Shown: positions 55,631-64,000 of the stretch, piece after piece
Numbering within the stretch: the first letter of the stretch is position 1
Layout of the letters: every line of letters begins with the position of its first letter
Translations under genes and position numbers: made by a program
Source: Paraburkholderia atlantica
GTDB lineage: Bacteria > Pseudomonadota > Gammaproteobacteria > Burkholderiales > Burkholderiaceae
Length of the DNA: 64,000 nt
Assembly: GCF_009362785.1 (NCBI RefSeq)
Contig: NZ_WHNQ01000001.1
Location: forward strand, 248,001 to 312,000
Reading direction: 5' to 3'
Notes under the pieces: generated by a model
What the model was told of the DNA's origin: nothing
Databases searched by the model: none
What the model saw: only the letters and a program-made list of their open reading frames with translations

Positions 55631-56944
55631 CTATTCCGGCAGCAACGCCGCCAACACATCCACCGTTCTCGCCGTCGCCCCGCGATGCCTCGCCGCAAAG
55701 GCGGCAGCCGCGCCGCCCATCGCGAGCCGCCGCGACTTGTCGCCGAACAGCTCACGCAGCGCGCGCGCCAGATCGGCCGGGTCCTGCACCTGCACGGCGG
55801 CGCCGGCCGCGACCGCATCGGCGGTGGCCTGCGTGAAGTTGAAAACGTGCGGCCCGATCAGCACCGGCACGCCGACCGCGCATGCTTCGATCAGGTTCTG
55901 TCCACCGAGCGGCAACAGACTCCCGCCGATAAACGCAAGATCCGACGCCGCGTAGTAAGCGCCCAACTCGCCCATCGAATCGCCGAGCAGCACGTTCACG
56001 TCGCGAGGCAGCGGCGGCACGCCATCGTCGGCGGTGCGCGCCGCCGACGCGATCTTCGCATCGGGTGCCCAGTTCGATCGGCGCTCGAGCCGCAACCCCG
56101 CCTTCTCGACGAGCGCCGCGACTTCATTGAAGCGTTGCGGATGACGCGGCACCAGAATCAGCAGCGCATCGTCGACACCGAGCGCCGCGAACGCCTCGAG
56201 CACCAGCGCTTCTTCGCCCTCGCGCGTGCTCGCCGCGACCCACACGGGCCGCGTGCCGATCGCCGCGCGCCACGCGTGGCCGCGCGCCGCGAGTTCGGGC
56301 GGCGTGCTCATGTCGAACTTCAGATTGCCGAGCACCGCGACGTTGCGAGCGCCGAGCGAGGTCAGCCGCTCGGCATCGGACGGGCTCTGCGCGAGCACGC
56401 GCGCGAAGCCGCCGAACACGTCCTTCGTCGCGCCGCCGAACTTTGCCGCGCGCTTGAACGAACGCGCCGACATCCGCGCGTTGGTCAGCACGAGCGGCAC
56501 GTCGGCGCGCCGGCATTCGTCGATCAAGGTGGGCCACACCTCGGTTTCCATCACCAGACCGAGCGACGGCCGCCACGCGCGCAGAAAGCGCCGTACCGCA
56601 TGCGGCATGTCGTACGGTAGGTAACTGCGCAATACGCGGTCGCCGAAAATCTCGGTGCCGGTCGCGCGGCCGCTCGGCGTCATGTGCGTAAGCAAAATGC
56701 GCGCGTCGGGGCGCGCCTTCATCAGCGCATCGATCAGCGGCTGCGCGGCACGGGTCTCGCCGACCGACACCGCATGCACCCAGATCAACGGCGCGCCGTC
56801 TTCGGGCAAGCGTCCACGCGAATAACCGAAACGCTCGCCGATATGCTCTCGATAACCGCGTTCCTTGCGCGAACGGATCAACAAACGCAGCACGGCAAGC
56901 GGCGCGATCAGCCACCAGAGCGCGCGATAGATCGCTCTTAGCAT
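55631..56944 (-). CDS. waaA: 3-deoxy-D-manno-octulosonic acid (Kdo) transferase WaaA
   Basis: A 437-residue membrane-associated glycosyltransferase that adds Kdo to lipid A precursor. Family signs: an N-terminal membrane anchor (IYRALWWLIAPLAVLRLLIRSRKE), IWVHAVSVGETRAAQPLI, RRADVPLVLTNARMS and the C-terminal FIGGSLLPLGGQNLIEACAVGVPVLIGPH. It is the last gene of the leftward waaC-kdoO-waaA group; the kdoO-type gene lies 97 bp upstream. The start at 56944 gives the expected N-terminus. Confidence 0.95.
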   Translation of the reverse strand: MLRAIYRALWWLIAPLAVLRLLIRSRKERGYREHIGERFGYSRGRLPEDGAPLIWVHAVSVGETRAAQPLIDALMKARPDARILLTHMTPSGRATGTEIFGDRVLRSYLPYDMPHAVRRFLRAWRPSLGLVMETEVWPTLIDECRRADVPLVLTNARMSARSFKRAAKFGGATKDVFGGFARVLAQSPSDAERLTSLGARNVAVLGNLKFDMSTPPELAARGHAWRAAIGTRPVWVAASTREGEEALVLEAFAALGVDDALLILVPRHPQRFNEVAALVEKAGLRLERRSNWAPDAKIASAARTADDGVPPLPRDVNVLLGDSMGELGAYYAASDLAFIGGSLLPLGGQNLIEACAVGVPVLIGPHVFNFTQATADAVAAGAAVQVQDPADLARALRELFGDKSRRLAMGGAAAAFAARHRGATARTVDVLAALLPE

Positions 56945-57041
56945 CGGCGCTCCGCGTGGTTCGTCCGCTTCGCAAAGTCCACGGCGCTGATATGCGCGAT
57001 GCGGGCCGGCACTCGCCCGGCCCTCGAATCGACCGCCGCGC

Positions 57042-57926
57042 TCAAACCAGCGCCCTGCCCTTCAGGCGCTCGAGAATGCCGAGCGGCGCGCATTCCGGCT
57101 GCGCCATCGCCTTGACCGGCAGGAAGAAAGTCTGCTCCAGCATGAACTGGCCGGACATCACCGCATGCGAGGTCTGGTCGGAGAAACACACCCACACGCT
57201 GCCCGGCGGAAACGGCATGGTCTCCTGCGGGCTCGTCTTCTGATAGTCGAGGTCGGCCTTCATGCCGTCGTGCAGATTGAGCATCAGATGGTCGTACTCG
57301 CTGCGCGGCGACTTCGTCACATGCAGCAGGTTCAGCAGCCATGCGGAGCCCGGCATCTGCGGCTTGATGCGCGGCAGGAAGCGCCGCGCCATGTCCTCGA
57401 ACGGCTCGCCGACGCGCCACACGCGCGGCACGCCATGCGGGTTCACGTTGGTGAACACGCGCAGGATGCGCTCGCCGTAATTGGGCCGCGACGGAAACGC
57501 GTCGACGTGCAGACGGCTATCGTCCTTGCGCCACGAGGTTTCGCGTGTCTCGACCTGATGCAGCCGCAGGCTCGTCGGCGCGACCCGCAGCTTGCCGTTG
57601 TACTCGGGAAAGAGTCCGTCGACGAGCGTGCGCGCATTCGCCTGATAACGCGCGATCAACGCGCGCACCGCCGATTGCGTCACCGCATCGCCGGCCACGC
57701 CATGCAGCGCGCCGCCGTTCGGTTCGAGACTGATGTTCTTGCGGTTCGGATCGGCCAGCGCCGGGTCGAGCAACGCCTGCTCGCCGCCGTCGATCGCAAA
57801 GCGCAGGTTCGGAAAGTACAGAACCTTGCCGCGCTCGACGCCGGCGAGCAGCGTTTCGCGCGGCACGGACAGATTGCAGCCGTGCCAGTCGGCGTTCGCT
57901 ACTTCGATGATCTGGGTTTCGTTCAT
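57042..57926 (-). CDS. Kdo hydroxylase KdoO-like Fe(II)/2-oxoglutarate dioxygenase
   Basis: A 294-residue soluble protein. A metal-binding pair H140-x-D142 in RLHVDAFPSRP and a distal histidine in DQTSHAVMSGQF are consistent with a Fe(II)/2-oxoglutarate oxygenase. By established knowledge, KdoO converts Kdo of the LPS inner core to Ko (glycero-talo-octulosonic acid) in Burkholderia and relatives, and here the gene sits between waaA and waaC. The start at 57926 (MNETQIIEVANADW) is preferred; the frame extends upstream to 58019 next to the waaC stop. I am confident of the fold and context, less of the exact product. Confidence 0.82.
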   Translation of the reverse strand: MNETQIIEVANADWHGCNLSVPRETLLAGVERGKVLYFPNLRFAIDGGEQALLDPALADPNRKNISLEPNGGALHGVAGDAVTQSAVRALIARYQANARTLVDGLFPEYNGKLRVAPTSLRLHQVETRETSWRKDDSRLHVDAFPSRPNYGERILRVFTNVNPHGVPRVWRVGEPFEDMARRFLPRIKPQMPGSAWLLNLLHVTKSPRSEYDHLMLNLHDGMKADLDYQKTSPQETMPFPPGSVWVCFSDQTSHAVMSGQFMLEQTFFLPVKAMAQPECAPLGILERLKGRALV

Positions 57927-58005
57927 GGTCGCCCTTTGGAACGGAGGGTGCGCAAGGCGAAGCGCACCGACAGGTTGCAGCAGGTGCTGATGACTGCCGG
58001 CCGGC

Positions 58006-59007
58006 TTACAGCAAACCAAATGCGGCCAGCGCCGACTTGACCTGCTGCAGCGTGGGCGGCTGCCCGGCCGCGCCGAGATTGACGACGTTCGGCGACCAGT
58101 AGCCGCCGGTGCGCCACGCGGTCGAGAAATTGTACAACTCGACCGTAGGCCGCTTCAGCGCCGCCGCGATGTGGACCAGACCTGTGTCAACCCCGACCGT
58201 CGCGGCCGCGCCATCGATCAGCCCGACCACCGCCGGCAGCGACAGCTTCGGCGGCACGATCGCGGCCGCGCCGAATTCCTTCGCGAGCCGCTCGCTGGTC
58301 GCGCGCTCGGCGTCGCTGCCCCACGGCAGCACGATCGACGCGCCGCGCCGCACCAGCGTTTGCCCGAGTTCGATCCACGCGGCGTCCGGCCACTGCTTGT
58401 CGGCGCGCGAAGTCGCGTGCACGAACACCACGTACGGCACTGGCAGATTCAGATTGGCTTGCGACAGCGCGAGCGCGGCACGGCCTGTATCGAGACCGAA
58501 GTCGATGTCGTCGGTGGGTTGCGGCGGCGGATCGTTCAGCGCCGCGGCCACCAGTTGCCGCGTGCGTTCGACCACGTGCGTGCGTGGCGCGATCGGCACG
58601 CGTCGCCCGTAGAAGAAGCGCACCGGCCATTCGTAGCCGGCGCCGTCGGTGCGGTTGCCGAGGCCGACGAGCGGTCCGCGCGCCATGCTCGCGACCCACG
58701 CGGTCTTGATGAGCCCTTGGCAGTCGATCACCAGATCGTAGTGCTCGGCGGCGAGTGCGCGACGAAACTCGCCGATCTCGCGCCAATTGTCGACGGACAG
58801 GATGCGCTTGCGCCAGCGCCGCAGCGACACCGGAATCGCGCGCCGCACGCCGCTCACGAGTTCCACGAGCCCGACGAAGCTCTCCTCGACGAGCCAGTCG
58901 ATCTGCGCGTCGGGATGGCGGCGCCGGATGTCGGCGATCACGGGCATGTTGTGAACGACGTCGCCCAGCGACGACACCCTCACGATCAGTATCTTTTGCG
59001 CGCTCAA
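58006..59007 (-). CDS. waaC: Lipopolysaccharide heptosyltransferase I WaaC
   Basis: A 333-residue GT9 family enzyme that adds the first L,D-heptose to Kdo. It begins KILIVRVSSLGDVVHNMPVIADIRRRHPDAQIDWLVEESFVGLVEL, the standard WaaC opening. Further features are VIDCQGLIKTAWVASMARG and the C-terminal VGVDTGLVHIAAALKRPTVELY. It heads the leftward core-LPS group with the kdoO-like gene and waaA. The start at 59007 is 80-odd bp from the terminator of the next gene. Confidence 0.95.
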   Translation of the reverse strand: MSAQKILIVRVSSLGDVVHNMPVIADIRRRHPDAQIDWLVEESFVGLVELVSGVRRAIPVSLRRWRKRILSVDNWREIGEFRRALAAEHYDLVIDCQGLIKTAWVASMARGPLVGLGNRTDGAGYEWPVRFFYGRRVPIAPRTHVVERTRQLVAAALNDPPPQPTDDIDFGLDTGRAALALSQANLNLPVPYVVFVHATSRADKQWPDAAWIELGQTLVRRGASIVLPWGSDAERATSERLAKEFGAAAIVPPKLSLPAVVGLIDGAAATVGVDTGLVHIAAALKRPTVELYNFSTAWRTGGYWSPNVVNLGAAGQPPTLQQVKSALAAFGLL

Positions 59008-59085
59008 GAGTGGGAAAACCGGCTATCCGGCTCGAAGATGCGTTGAAAGGACCGCAATTCTAGCGCGCCGTCCATGAAAGACATG

Positions 59086-59121
59086 AAAAACGCGGCGCGG
59101 TAAGGCAACCCGCGCCGCGTT
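59086..59121 (-). terminator. Rho-independent terminator after the phosphomannomutase gene
   Basis: On the minus strand AACGCGGCGCGG (bases 59121-59110) pairs with CCGCGCCGCGTT (59100-59089) around a 9-nt loop, followed by TTT. It lies 60 bp after the pmm/pgm stop and just before waaC, separating the two transcripts. Confidence 0.9.
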
Positions 59122-59182
59122 CGGTAGCGGCGACGCTTCGACCCGTGTTGACGAATTTCGAAGCGCGCCGCCGCATCAGCCG

Positions 59183-60577
59183 TCAGAACGGCAATTTCGC
59201 ATCGGCCTTCTCGGCGAGAATCACGCGGCGGAAGTCGTCCTGGATGCGTTTGAGCGCCGCGTCGTTGTCGGCTTCGAAACGCATCACGACGACCGGCGTC
59301 GTGTTCGACGAACGCGCGAGGCCGAAGCCGTCCGGATACTCGACGCGCAGACCGTCGATCTTCACGACGTTGTCCGCGCCGGTGAACTTCGCGTTCTGCT
59401 GCAAACGCGCGATCAGTTCAAAGTTCTCGCCTTCCTCGAGCTTCAGTTGCAGCTCGGGCGTGGAGTGCGAGTTCGGCAGCGAGTTCAGCAGCGCGCTCGG
59501 GTCGGCGACGCGCGTGAGGATCTCGAGCAGACGCGCGCCGGTGTACAGGCCGTCGTCGAAACCATACCAGCGGTCCTTGAAGAACACGTGTCCGCTCATT
59601 TCACCCGCCAGCGGCGCGCCGGTTTCGCGCAGCTTCGCCTTCACGAGCGAGTGGCCGGTCTTCCACATCAGCGGCTCGCCGCCCTTGTCCTTGACCCACT
59701 TCGCGAGATTGCGCGTGCACTTCACGTCGTAGATGATCTGCGCGCCCTTGTTGCGCGACAGCACTTCTTCGGCGAACAGCATCAGCTGGCGGTCCGGGTA
59801 GATGATCTGGCCATCTTTGGTGACGACGCCCAGGCGGTCGCCGTCGCCGTCGAACGCGAAGCCGATTTCCGCATCCGTTTCCTTCAGCGCGCGAATCACG
59901 TCTTCGAGGTTCTCCGGGTGCGCCGGGTCCGGGTGGTGATTCGGGAAGTTGCCGTCGACTTCGGTGAACAGTTCGACCAGTTCGCAGCCGAGCTTTTTGA
60001 ACAGCTTGGGCGCGAGCCCGCCGGCCACGCCGTTGCCGGTATCGACGACGATCTTGATCGGACGCGCGAGCTTCACGTCGCTCGCGATGCGCTCGAGATA
60101 GGCGTCGGCGATGTCGTATTCGGTGTAGCTGCCGTTACCGTCGGCGAAGTTCTCGTCGACGATGCGCTGATGCAGCGCGAGGATCTGCTCGCCGTAAATG
60201 GCGGCGCCGCGCAGCACCATCTTGAAGCCGTTGTAGTCCGGCGGATTGTGGCTACCCGTCACGACGATGCACGAGTCGACGCGGCGCTCGCCGCCCGCCA
60301 GCTTCAACGGTACGCTCGCCGCGAAGTAGCCGACCGGCGTGGGCACCATACCCACGTTCACGACGTCGACGCCGGCCGCACGCAGGCCGTCGGACAGCGC
60401 GCCGATCAGTTCGGGGCCCGACAGGCGCCCGTCGCGCGCGACCACGACCGCGTCGCCGCCCTGCGCGCGCACTTCGCTGCCGAAGGCGCGGCCGATGGAA
60501 CGCGCGGCGTCGGCGTCGAGCGTCTTGCCAATGACGCCACGAATGTCATACGCCTTGAAAATCGATTTGGAGATCAT
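59183..60577 (-). CDS. Phosphomannomutase/phosphoglucomutase (AlgC/ManB type)
   Basis: A 464-residue alpha-D-phosphohexomutase. The phosphoserine S109 lies in TGSHNPPDYNG, the Mg-binding loop DGDGDR is at 243-248, and the sugar-binding loop GGEPLMWKTGHSLVK follows, with the C-terminal phosphate loop RSSNTTPVVVMRFEAD. It interconverts mannose- or glucose-6-phosphate and the 1-phosphates, feeding nucleotide sugars for LPS and exopolysaccharide. Whether mannose or glucose dominates is not evident. It is monocistronic with its own terminator. Confidence 0.92.
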   Translation of the reverse strand: MISKSIFKAYDIRGVIGKTLDADAARSIGRAFGSEVRAQGGDAVVVARDGRLSGPELIGALSDGLRAAGVDVVNVGMVPTPVGYFAASVPLKLAGGERRVDSCIVVTGSHNPPDYNGFKMVLRGAAIYGEQILALHQRIVDENFADGNGSYTEYDIADAYLERIASDVKLARPIKIVVDTGNGVAGGLAPKLFKKLGCELVELFTEVDGNFPNHHPDPAHPENLEDVIRALKETDAEIGFAFDGDGDRLGVVTKDGQIIYPDRQLMLFAEEVLSRNKGAQIIYDVKCTRNLAKWVKDKGGEPLMWKTGHSLVKAKLRETGAPLAGEMSGHVFFKDRWYGFDDGLYTGARLLEILTRVADPSALLNSLPNSHSTPELQLKLEEGENFELIARLQQNAKFTGADNVVKIDGLRVEYPDGFGLARSSNTTPVVVMRFEADNDAALKRIQDDFRRVILAEKADAKLPF

Positions 60578-60905
60578 GTTGGCTCACTTGCGTGCAATGG
60601 AAAATTTTGACCTGCGCACAGACGATAACCGGTAAAAACGCGGAAAAAATCGCATTAAAAACCACGGTAATACGCGCGTTAAAAAACCGCGTTATCACGC
60701 CTCGTTGCGCCCTTGCCGGAAGCGGTCCGGTTCCAACTTATAATTGCGTTCTTCTGACCAGCCTGAATAACGCCATTCTAATGCTTAGACGCCCTCCTTT
60801 TGTAAAGTTGCCGTGGCTGCCGGCCGGGCGGGCGAACGCGCATAGCGCCGCATGCATGGCCGCACGAGGTGGCTTGACCGACGCGCAGCGGCGAGCGGCC
60901 AACGG
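60578..60905. promoter_or_regulatory. AT-rich divergent intergenic region between pmm/pgm and wzx-like genes
   Basis: About 330 bp without a gene. The segment 60620-60700 is rich in A-runs and shows repeated GCGTTAAAAA/ATCGCATTAAAAA-like units, an unusual composition for this window. Rightward, a perfect TATAAT (60739-60744) is a good -10; the nearest -35-like TTGCCG (60713) is at a poor 20-bp spacing. The promoter of the rightward polysaccharide genes is most likely here. Confidence 0.5.
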
Positions 60906-62168
60906 ATGCTGACACTCAAGCGCTTCGCCAATCCCGACGTCACGCGCGCGTTTACGAACATCGTCTGGCTGGGTCTCGAGCGGCTCACGCAGATCGGCGT
61001 GGCCATCGTGATCAGCGGCATGCTCGCGCGTTACTTCGGGCCCGATACGTTCGGCAAATGGCAGTACGCGAACACGCTGCTGCTGGTGCTGTCGCCGATC
61101 ACATGGGTGTGCGGCGCGGAAATCCTCGTACCGACCATCGTCAACCGGCCACCCGAACAACTCGGCACCGTACTCGGCAGCGCATTCGCGTTGCGCTTCT
61201 CCGTCTCGACGGTTGCGCTGCTGCTTACGTGGCTCAGCATTGCGCTGCATTTCTTCGAACCGCTCGTCGGTGCAATGCTCGCCGGCCTCGCGGTCACGAT
61301 GCTGTTTCGCGAGCCGTTCGTCGGCGTGATCAACGCGTGGCTGCAAAGCATGACCTACAGCAAGCCGCAGTTGCTGACCAGCATGAGCACCGCTGTGATC
61401 AAGGCCGGCCTCGTCTATCTGCTGGTTCGCGCGGCAGCCGCGCCCGCACGCTTCGGCTGGCTGTGGGCGCTCGAGTCGGCGGCGATCGGCGCGGTGCTGT
61501 TGCTCTACTTCATGCGCCGGCATGGCGGCAAGCTGGACTGGCATGTCGAACGGTCGCTCTTCAAGCACTTCGCGAGCGCGGGCACGGTGTTCTGGCTCGG
61601 GCTCATCTGTATGTATCTGTTCCTGAAACTGGACCGGCTGATGCTCGAGCGCGCGATTTCGTTCGCCGATCTCGGACGCTACTCGGCCGCCCAGCAATTG
61701 AATGAAAACTGGATCACGCTCGCACTGATGCTCGCGCAAACCATTGCGCCCGCATTCGTCTATCGAGTCCAAGGCATCGCGCAACTGCGCCGCAACATGT
61801 GGCGGCTCACCGCGCTGACCGCCGTGCTGATGGTGTGCGGCGCATTCGTGCTCGATCTGCTCGCGGGCTTCATCATCCGCCATGTGTTCGGGCCGGACTT
61901 CGAAGGCGCGATCGAGATTTTCCGCTGGGCCGTGTGGCTGTCGGTGCCCGCGGGTATCGAGGCGATCGGCAATCTGGTCGTGCTCAAGTATCAGGCCAGG
62001 TTCGTGTTGCTGGCGAAGTGGCTGCTCGCGCTCGCCGTCGCGTTCGCCGTCAATCTGTTGGCGATCCCGCGACTCGGCGCGTATGGCGCGCTCGTCGGCC
62101 TCGCGGCCGGCTATCTGGCGGCCGCCTCGGTCAATCTTTATTACATCCGTTTCAAATTGCGCCCATGA
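60906..62168 (+). CDS. Oligosaccharide/O-antigen flippase, Wzx-like
   Basis: A 420-residue polytopic membrane protein of the MATE-like polysaccharide-transport family (Wzx/RfbX), with about 12 hydrophobic segments. The start at 60906 (MLTLKRFANPDVTRAFTNIVWLGLERLTQIGVAIVISGMLARYFGPDTFGKWQYANTLL) gives the usual opening helix. Such proteins flip lipid-linked sugar units across the inner membrane. The upstream in-frame ATG at 60852 adds residues with no membrane character. Its TGA overlaps the ATG of the next gene. Substrate is unknown. Confidence 0.85.
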   Translation: MLTLKRFANPDVTRAFTNIVWLGLERLTQIGVAIVISGMLARYFGPDTFGKWQYANTLLLVLSPITWVCGAEILVPTIVNRPPEQLGTVLGSAFALRFSVSTVALLLTWLSIALHFFEPLVGAMLAGLAVTMLFREPFVGVINAWLQSMTYSKPQLLTSMSTAVIKAGLVYLLVRAAAAPARFGWLWALESAAIGAVLLLYFMRRHGGKLDWHVERSLFKHFASAGTVFWLGLICMYLFLKLDRLMLERAISFADLGRYSAAQQLNENWITLALMLAQTIAPAFVYRVQGIAQLRRNMWRLTALTAVLMVCGAFVLDLLAGFIIRHVFGPDFEGAIEIFRWAVWLSVPAGIEAIGNLVVLKYQARFVLLAKWLLALAVAFAVNLLAIPRLGAYGALVGLAAGYLAAASVNLYYIRFKLRP

Positions 62169-62995
62169 CGAATTCATCCGCCACCGCGCAAACCACGCTC
62201 GACGACGTCGCGGTGCTGATGCCCGCCTACAACGGCCAGGCGGACGTCGATTCTACGCTCGCATCGTTTGAAGAAAGTGCGCTGGTGCACGTTTTGATCG
62301 TCGATGACGGCAGCACGCCGCCGATCGTCGCGCCGGCGCTGCCGAACCTGAAGATCGAAGTGCTGCGCATGGCGCGCAACAGCGGCATCGAGCGCGCGCT
62401 GCAAACCGGCATCGATGCGCTCGCGCAGCGCGGCTTTCGTTTTGCGGCGCGCATCGACGCGGGCGATCGCGCGGTGCCGCAGCGGCTCGCGAAGCAGCGC
62501 GCGTTCATGGGAGCGCATCCGAACGTGGCGGGCCTCGGCATGTGGACCCAGGTCATCACGCGCGCGGGCGAGCCGCTTTTCATGCTGACGCCGCCGGCCG
62601 AGCCGAAGGTGATCCGGCGCCAGCGCTTTTTCCGTTCGTGCCTCGCGCATCCGTCGATGATGCTGCGTATCGATGCCGTCCGCACAGTCGGCAACTACCG
62701 CGCCGCGTATCCTTCGGCCGAGGACCTCGATCTGTTCTTACGTCTGATGGAACGCTATGACTGCGCGAATCTGCCGGAACTCGGCCTTTTCTACGAGCTG
62801 AACGAAGGCGGCATCAGCGCGACGAAGCGGCGCCGGCAAATCGGTTCGACGCTGCGTTTGCAGTTGCGCTACTTCAACGTGGCCAATCCGTACGACTGGT
62901 TGGGCCTCGCGAAGAATCTGTCGCATCTGCTGCTGCCTTATCGCACGTTGCAGCGGGTCAAGCGCGCGCTGCTGACGCCGCGCGAGAGCCGTTGA
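62165..62995 (+). CDS. Family 2 glycosyltransferase
   Basis: A 276-residue GT-A fold transferase. It starts VAVLMPAYNGQADVDSTLASFEES, followed by VLIVDDGSTPPI (nucleotide-sugar site), RIDAGDRAVPQRLAKQ (DxD-like metal site, written here DAGD), SAEDLDLFLRLMERYDCANLPELGLFYELNEGGIS. The start at 62165 overlaps the flippase stop as ATGA. It likely adds a sugar to the repeat unit moved by the flippase; donor and acceptor are not readable. Confidence 0.88.
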   Translation: MTNSSATAQTTLDDVAVLMPAYNGQADVDSTLASFEESALVHVLIVDDGSTPPIVAPALPNLKIEVLRMARNSGIERALQTGIDALAQRGFRFAARIDAGDRAVPQRLAKQRAFMGAHPNVAGLGMWTQVITRAGEPLFMLTPPAEPKVIRRQRFFRSCLAHPSMMLRIDAVRTVGNYRAAYPSAEDLDLFLRLMERYDCANLPELGLFYELNEGGISATKRRRQIGSTLRLQLRYFNVANPYDWLGLAKNLSHLLLPYRTLQRVKRALLTPRESR

Positions 62996-63114
62996 ACCTC
63001 GCCACGTGTGAGCGATGTCGCTGTCGCTTCGTTCGCCGAGGTTCGCGCCGCTGAGTACGGCGCTGTATTCGTATCACTGGTCCACACTTCATTCAACGCC
63101 GTGCCCTTTTTCGC

Positions 63115-64000
63115 ATGAAGCCCTCTTTCAAGTCGACGCCCGCGCTGCGCATTACACTCGTCTGCAACACGGCCTGGGCAATCTATACGTATCGGCAAGG
63201 GCTGATCCGCACGCTGATCGGGCGCGGGGTCGATGTGACGGTGCTTGCGCCGCGCGACCGCACGTTCGAGTTGCTCGCCGCGATGGGCTGCCGTTGCATC
63301 GAGTTGCCGGTGGCGTCGAAGGGCACGAGTCCGGGCGAAGATCTGCGCACGCTCGTCGCGCTCTATCGGCAGTACCGGACGATCCGTCCGCATGTCGTGT
63401 TTCACTACACGATCAAGCCGAACATCTACGGCTCGATCGCGGCGAAGCTGGCTGGCGTGCAGTCGGTGGCGGTCACCACCGGCCTCGGCTATGTGTTCAT
63501 CCAGCACAGTCGCGCCGCGCAGATCGCCAAAAGGCTGTATCGTTTCGCGTTCCGCTTTCCGCGTGAAGTATGGTTCCTGAATCGCGACGATCAGGCCGCG
63601 TTCATCGACGGCAAGCTGCTCGTGCACCCGGAGCGCGCGCGGCTGTTGCACGGCGAGGGCGTCGATCTCGAGCAGTTCGCGTTCACGCCGCTGCGCGCTC
63701 GCGCGGAGTTTCGCTTCGTGCTGATCGGGCGGCTGCTGTGGGACAAGGGCGTCGGCGAATACGTCGAGGCGGCGCGGCAACTGCGCGCGCGCTATCCCCA
63801 TGCGCGTTTCCAGTTGCTCGGGCCGGTCGGCGTCGACAATCCGAGCGCCATCACGGGCGACGAAGTCGCCGCGTGGGAACAGGAAGGCGTGATCCAATAT
63901 CTGGGCGAAGCGCACGACGTGCGGCCGTTCATCGCCGATGCCGATTGCGTGGTGCTGCCGTCATATCGCGAAGGCGTGCCGCGCACGCTGATGGAAGCGT
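63115..64000 (+). CDS. Family 4 glycosyltransferase (3' partial)
   Basis: The frame begins at ATG 63115 and runs off the right edge. The N-terminal domain reads LRITLVCNTAWAIYTYRQGLIRTLIGRGVDVTVLAPRD, then VVFHYTIKPNIYGSIAAKLAGVQSVAVTTGLGYVF. The C-terminal domain begins RFVLIGRLLWDKGVGEYVEAA and reaches ADCVVLPSYREGVPRTLMEA, the nucleotide-sugar-binding E-x7-E region of GT4 enzymes. It is 119 bp downstream of the GT2 gene on the same strand. Its donor sugar is unknown. Confidence 0.88.
   Translation, partial: MKPSFKSTPALRITLVCNTAWAIYTYRQGLIRTLIGRGVDVTVLAPRDRTFELLAAMGCRCIELPVASKGTSPGEDLRTLVALYRQYRTIRPHVVFHYTIKPNIYGSIAAKLAGVQSVAVTTGLGYVFIQHSRAAQIAKRLYRFAFRFPREVWFLNRDDQAAFIDGKLLVHPERARLLHGEGVDLEQFAFTPLRARAEFRFVLIGRLLWDKGVGEYVEAARQLRARYPHARFQLLGPVGVDNPSAITGDEVAAWEQEGVIQYLGEAHDVRPFIADADCVVLPSYREGVPRTLMEA

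Overview
The window reads as a chromosomal segment of a high-G+C betaproteobacterium of the Burkholderiaceae, most likely Paraburkholderia or Burkholderia. This is inferred from gene content and order, and no database search was possible. Features pointing there are zapA followed by 6S RNA, pepA-holC divergent from lptFG, the cysI-DUF934-cysH-cysDN block with an APS-type CysH, the urtABCDE plus ureDABCEFG cluster, and waaA next to a Kdo-hydroxylase-like gene and waaC. Almost all of the sequence is densely coded. No rRNA, tRNA, CRISPR array, insertion sequence or integrase was seen.

Region by region. (1) 1-7.7 kb is a cobalamin locus. A BtuF-like binding protein (cut by the left edge) converges on a leftward unit btuB-btuC-btuD-cobT-cobS-cobC. 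That unit is headed by a sigma70-type promoter and a cobalamin riboswitch. (2) 7.9-9.0 kb holds a ZapB-like coiled-coil gene, zapA, and 6S RNA with its own terminator. (3) 9-16 kb holds an EVE-domain protein, a SIMPL-domain protein, lgt, a LysR regulator divergent from ilvD, a small cytochrome c and a DUF2486-like protein. (4) 15.7-20.1 kb has holC and pepA divergent from lptF-lptG. (5) 20.1-28 kb is sulfur assimilation and siroheme: cbiX-like, cobA (SUMT), cysN, cysD, cysH, DUF934, cysI and divergent cysB. (6) 28-32.1 kb is a run of smaller genes: an orphan substrate-binding protein, DUF302, an orphan ParA, a bestrophin-like membrane protein, the collapsed remnant of a methyltransferase, and a small hypothetical.

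(7) 32.1-39.1 kb is a leftward carbohydrate operon: a LacI regulator, a ribose-type ABC ATPase, permease and binding protein, a TIM-barrel epimerase and a Gfo/Idh/MocA dehydrogenase. A 28-bp perfect palindrome sits on the predicted LacI start codon. (8) 39.3-40.4 kb carries an isoaspartyl methyltransferase-like gene and a rhodanese. (9) 40.45-42.3 kb is the one clearly atypical stretch. It is AT-richer and holds a LysM protein with a disturbed 5' end overlapping a small secreted four-cysteine protein. It looks like a stranded toxin/immunity-type pair.

(10) 42.2-55.6 kb is nitrogen acquisition from urea. A sigma54-type promoter precedes urtABCDE, followed by two small unknown genes and ureD-(ABC binding protein)-ureA-ureB-ureC-ureE-ureF-ureG. 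(11) 55.6-64 kb is envelope polysaccharide: waaA, a kdoO-like gene, waaC, a phosphomannomutase/phosphoglucomutase, then a rightward Wzx-like flippase, a family 2 glycosyltransferase and a family 4 glycosyltransferase cut by the right edge.

The most interesting regulatory features are the riboswitch with its promoter, the -24/-12 promoter for urea uptake, and the LacI palindrome. The most interesting accessory features are the LysM/secreted-protein pair, the in-frame-collapsed methyltransferase, and the polar-amino-acid-type binding protein lodged inside the urease operon.
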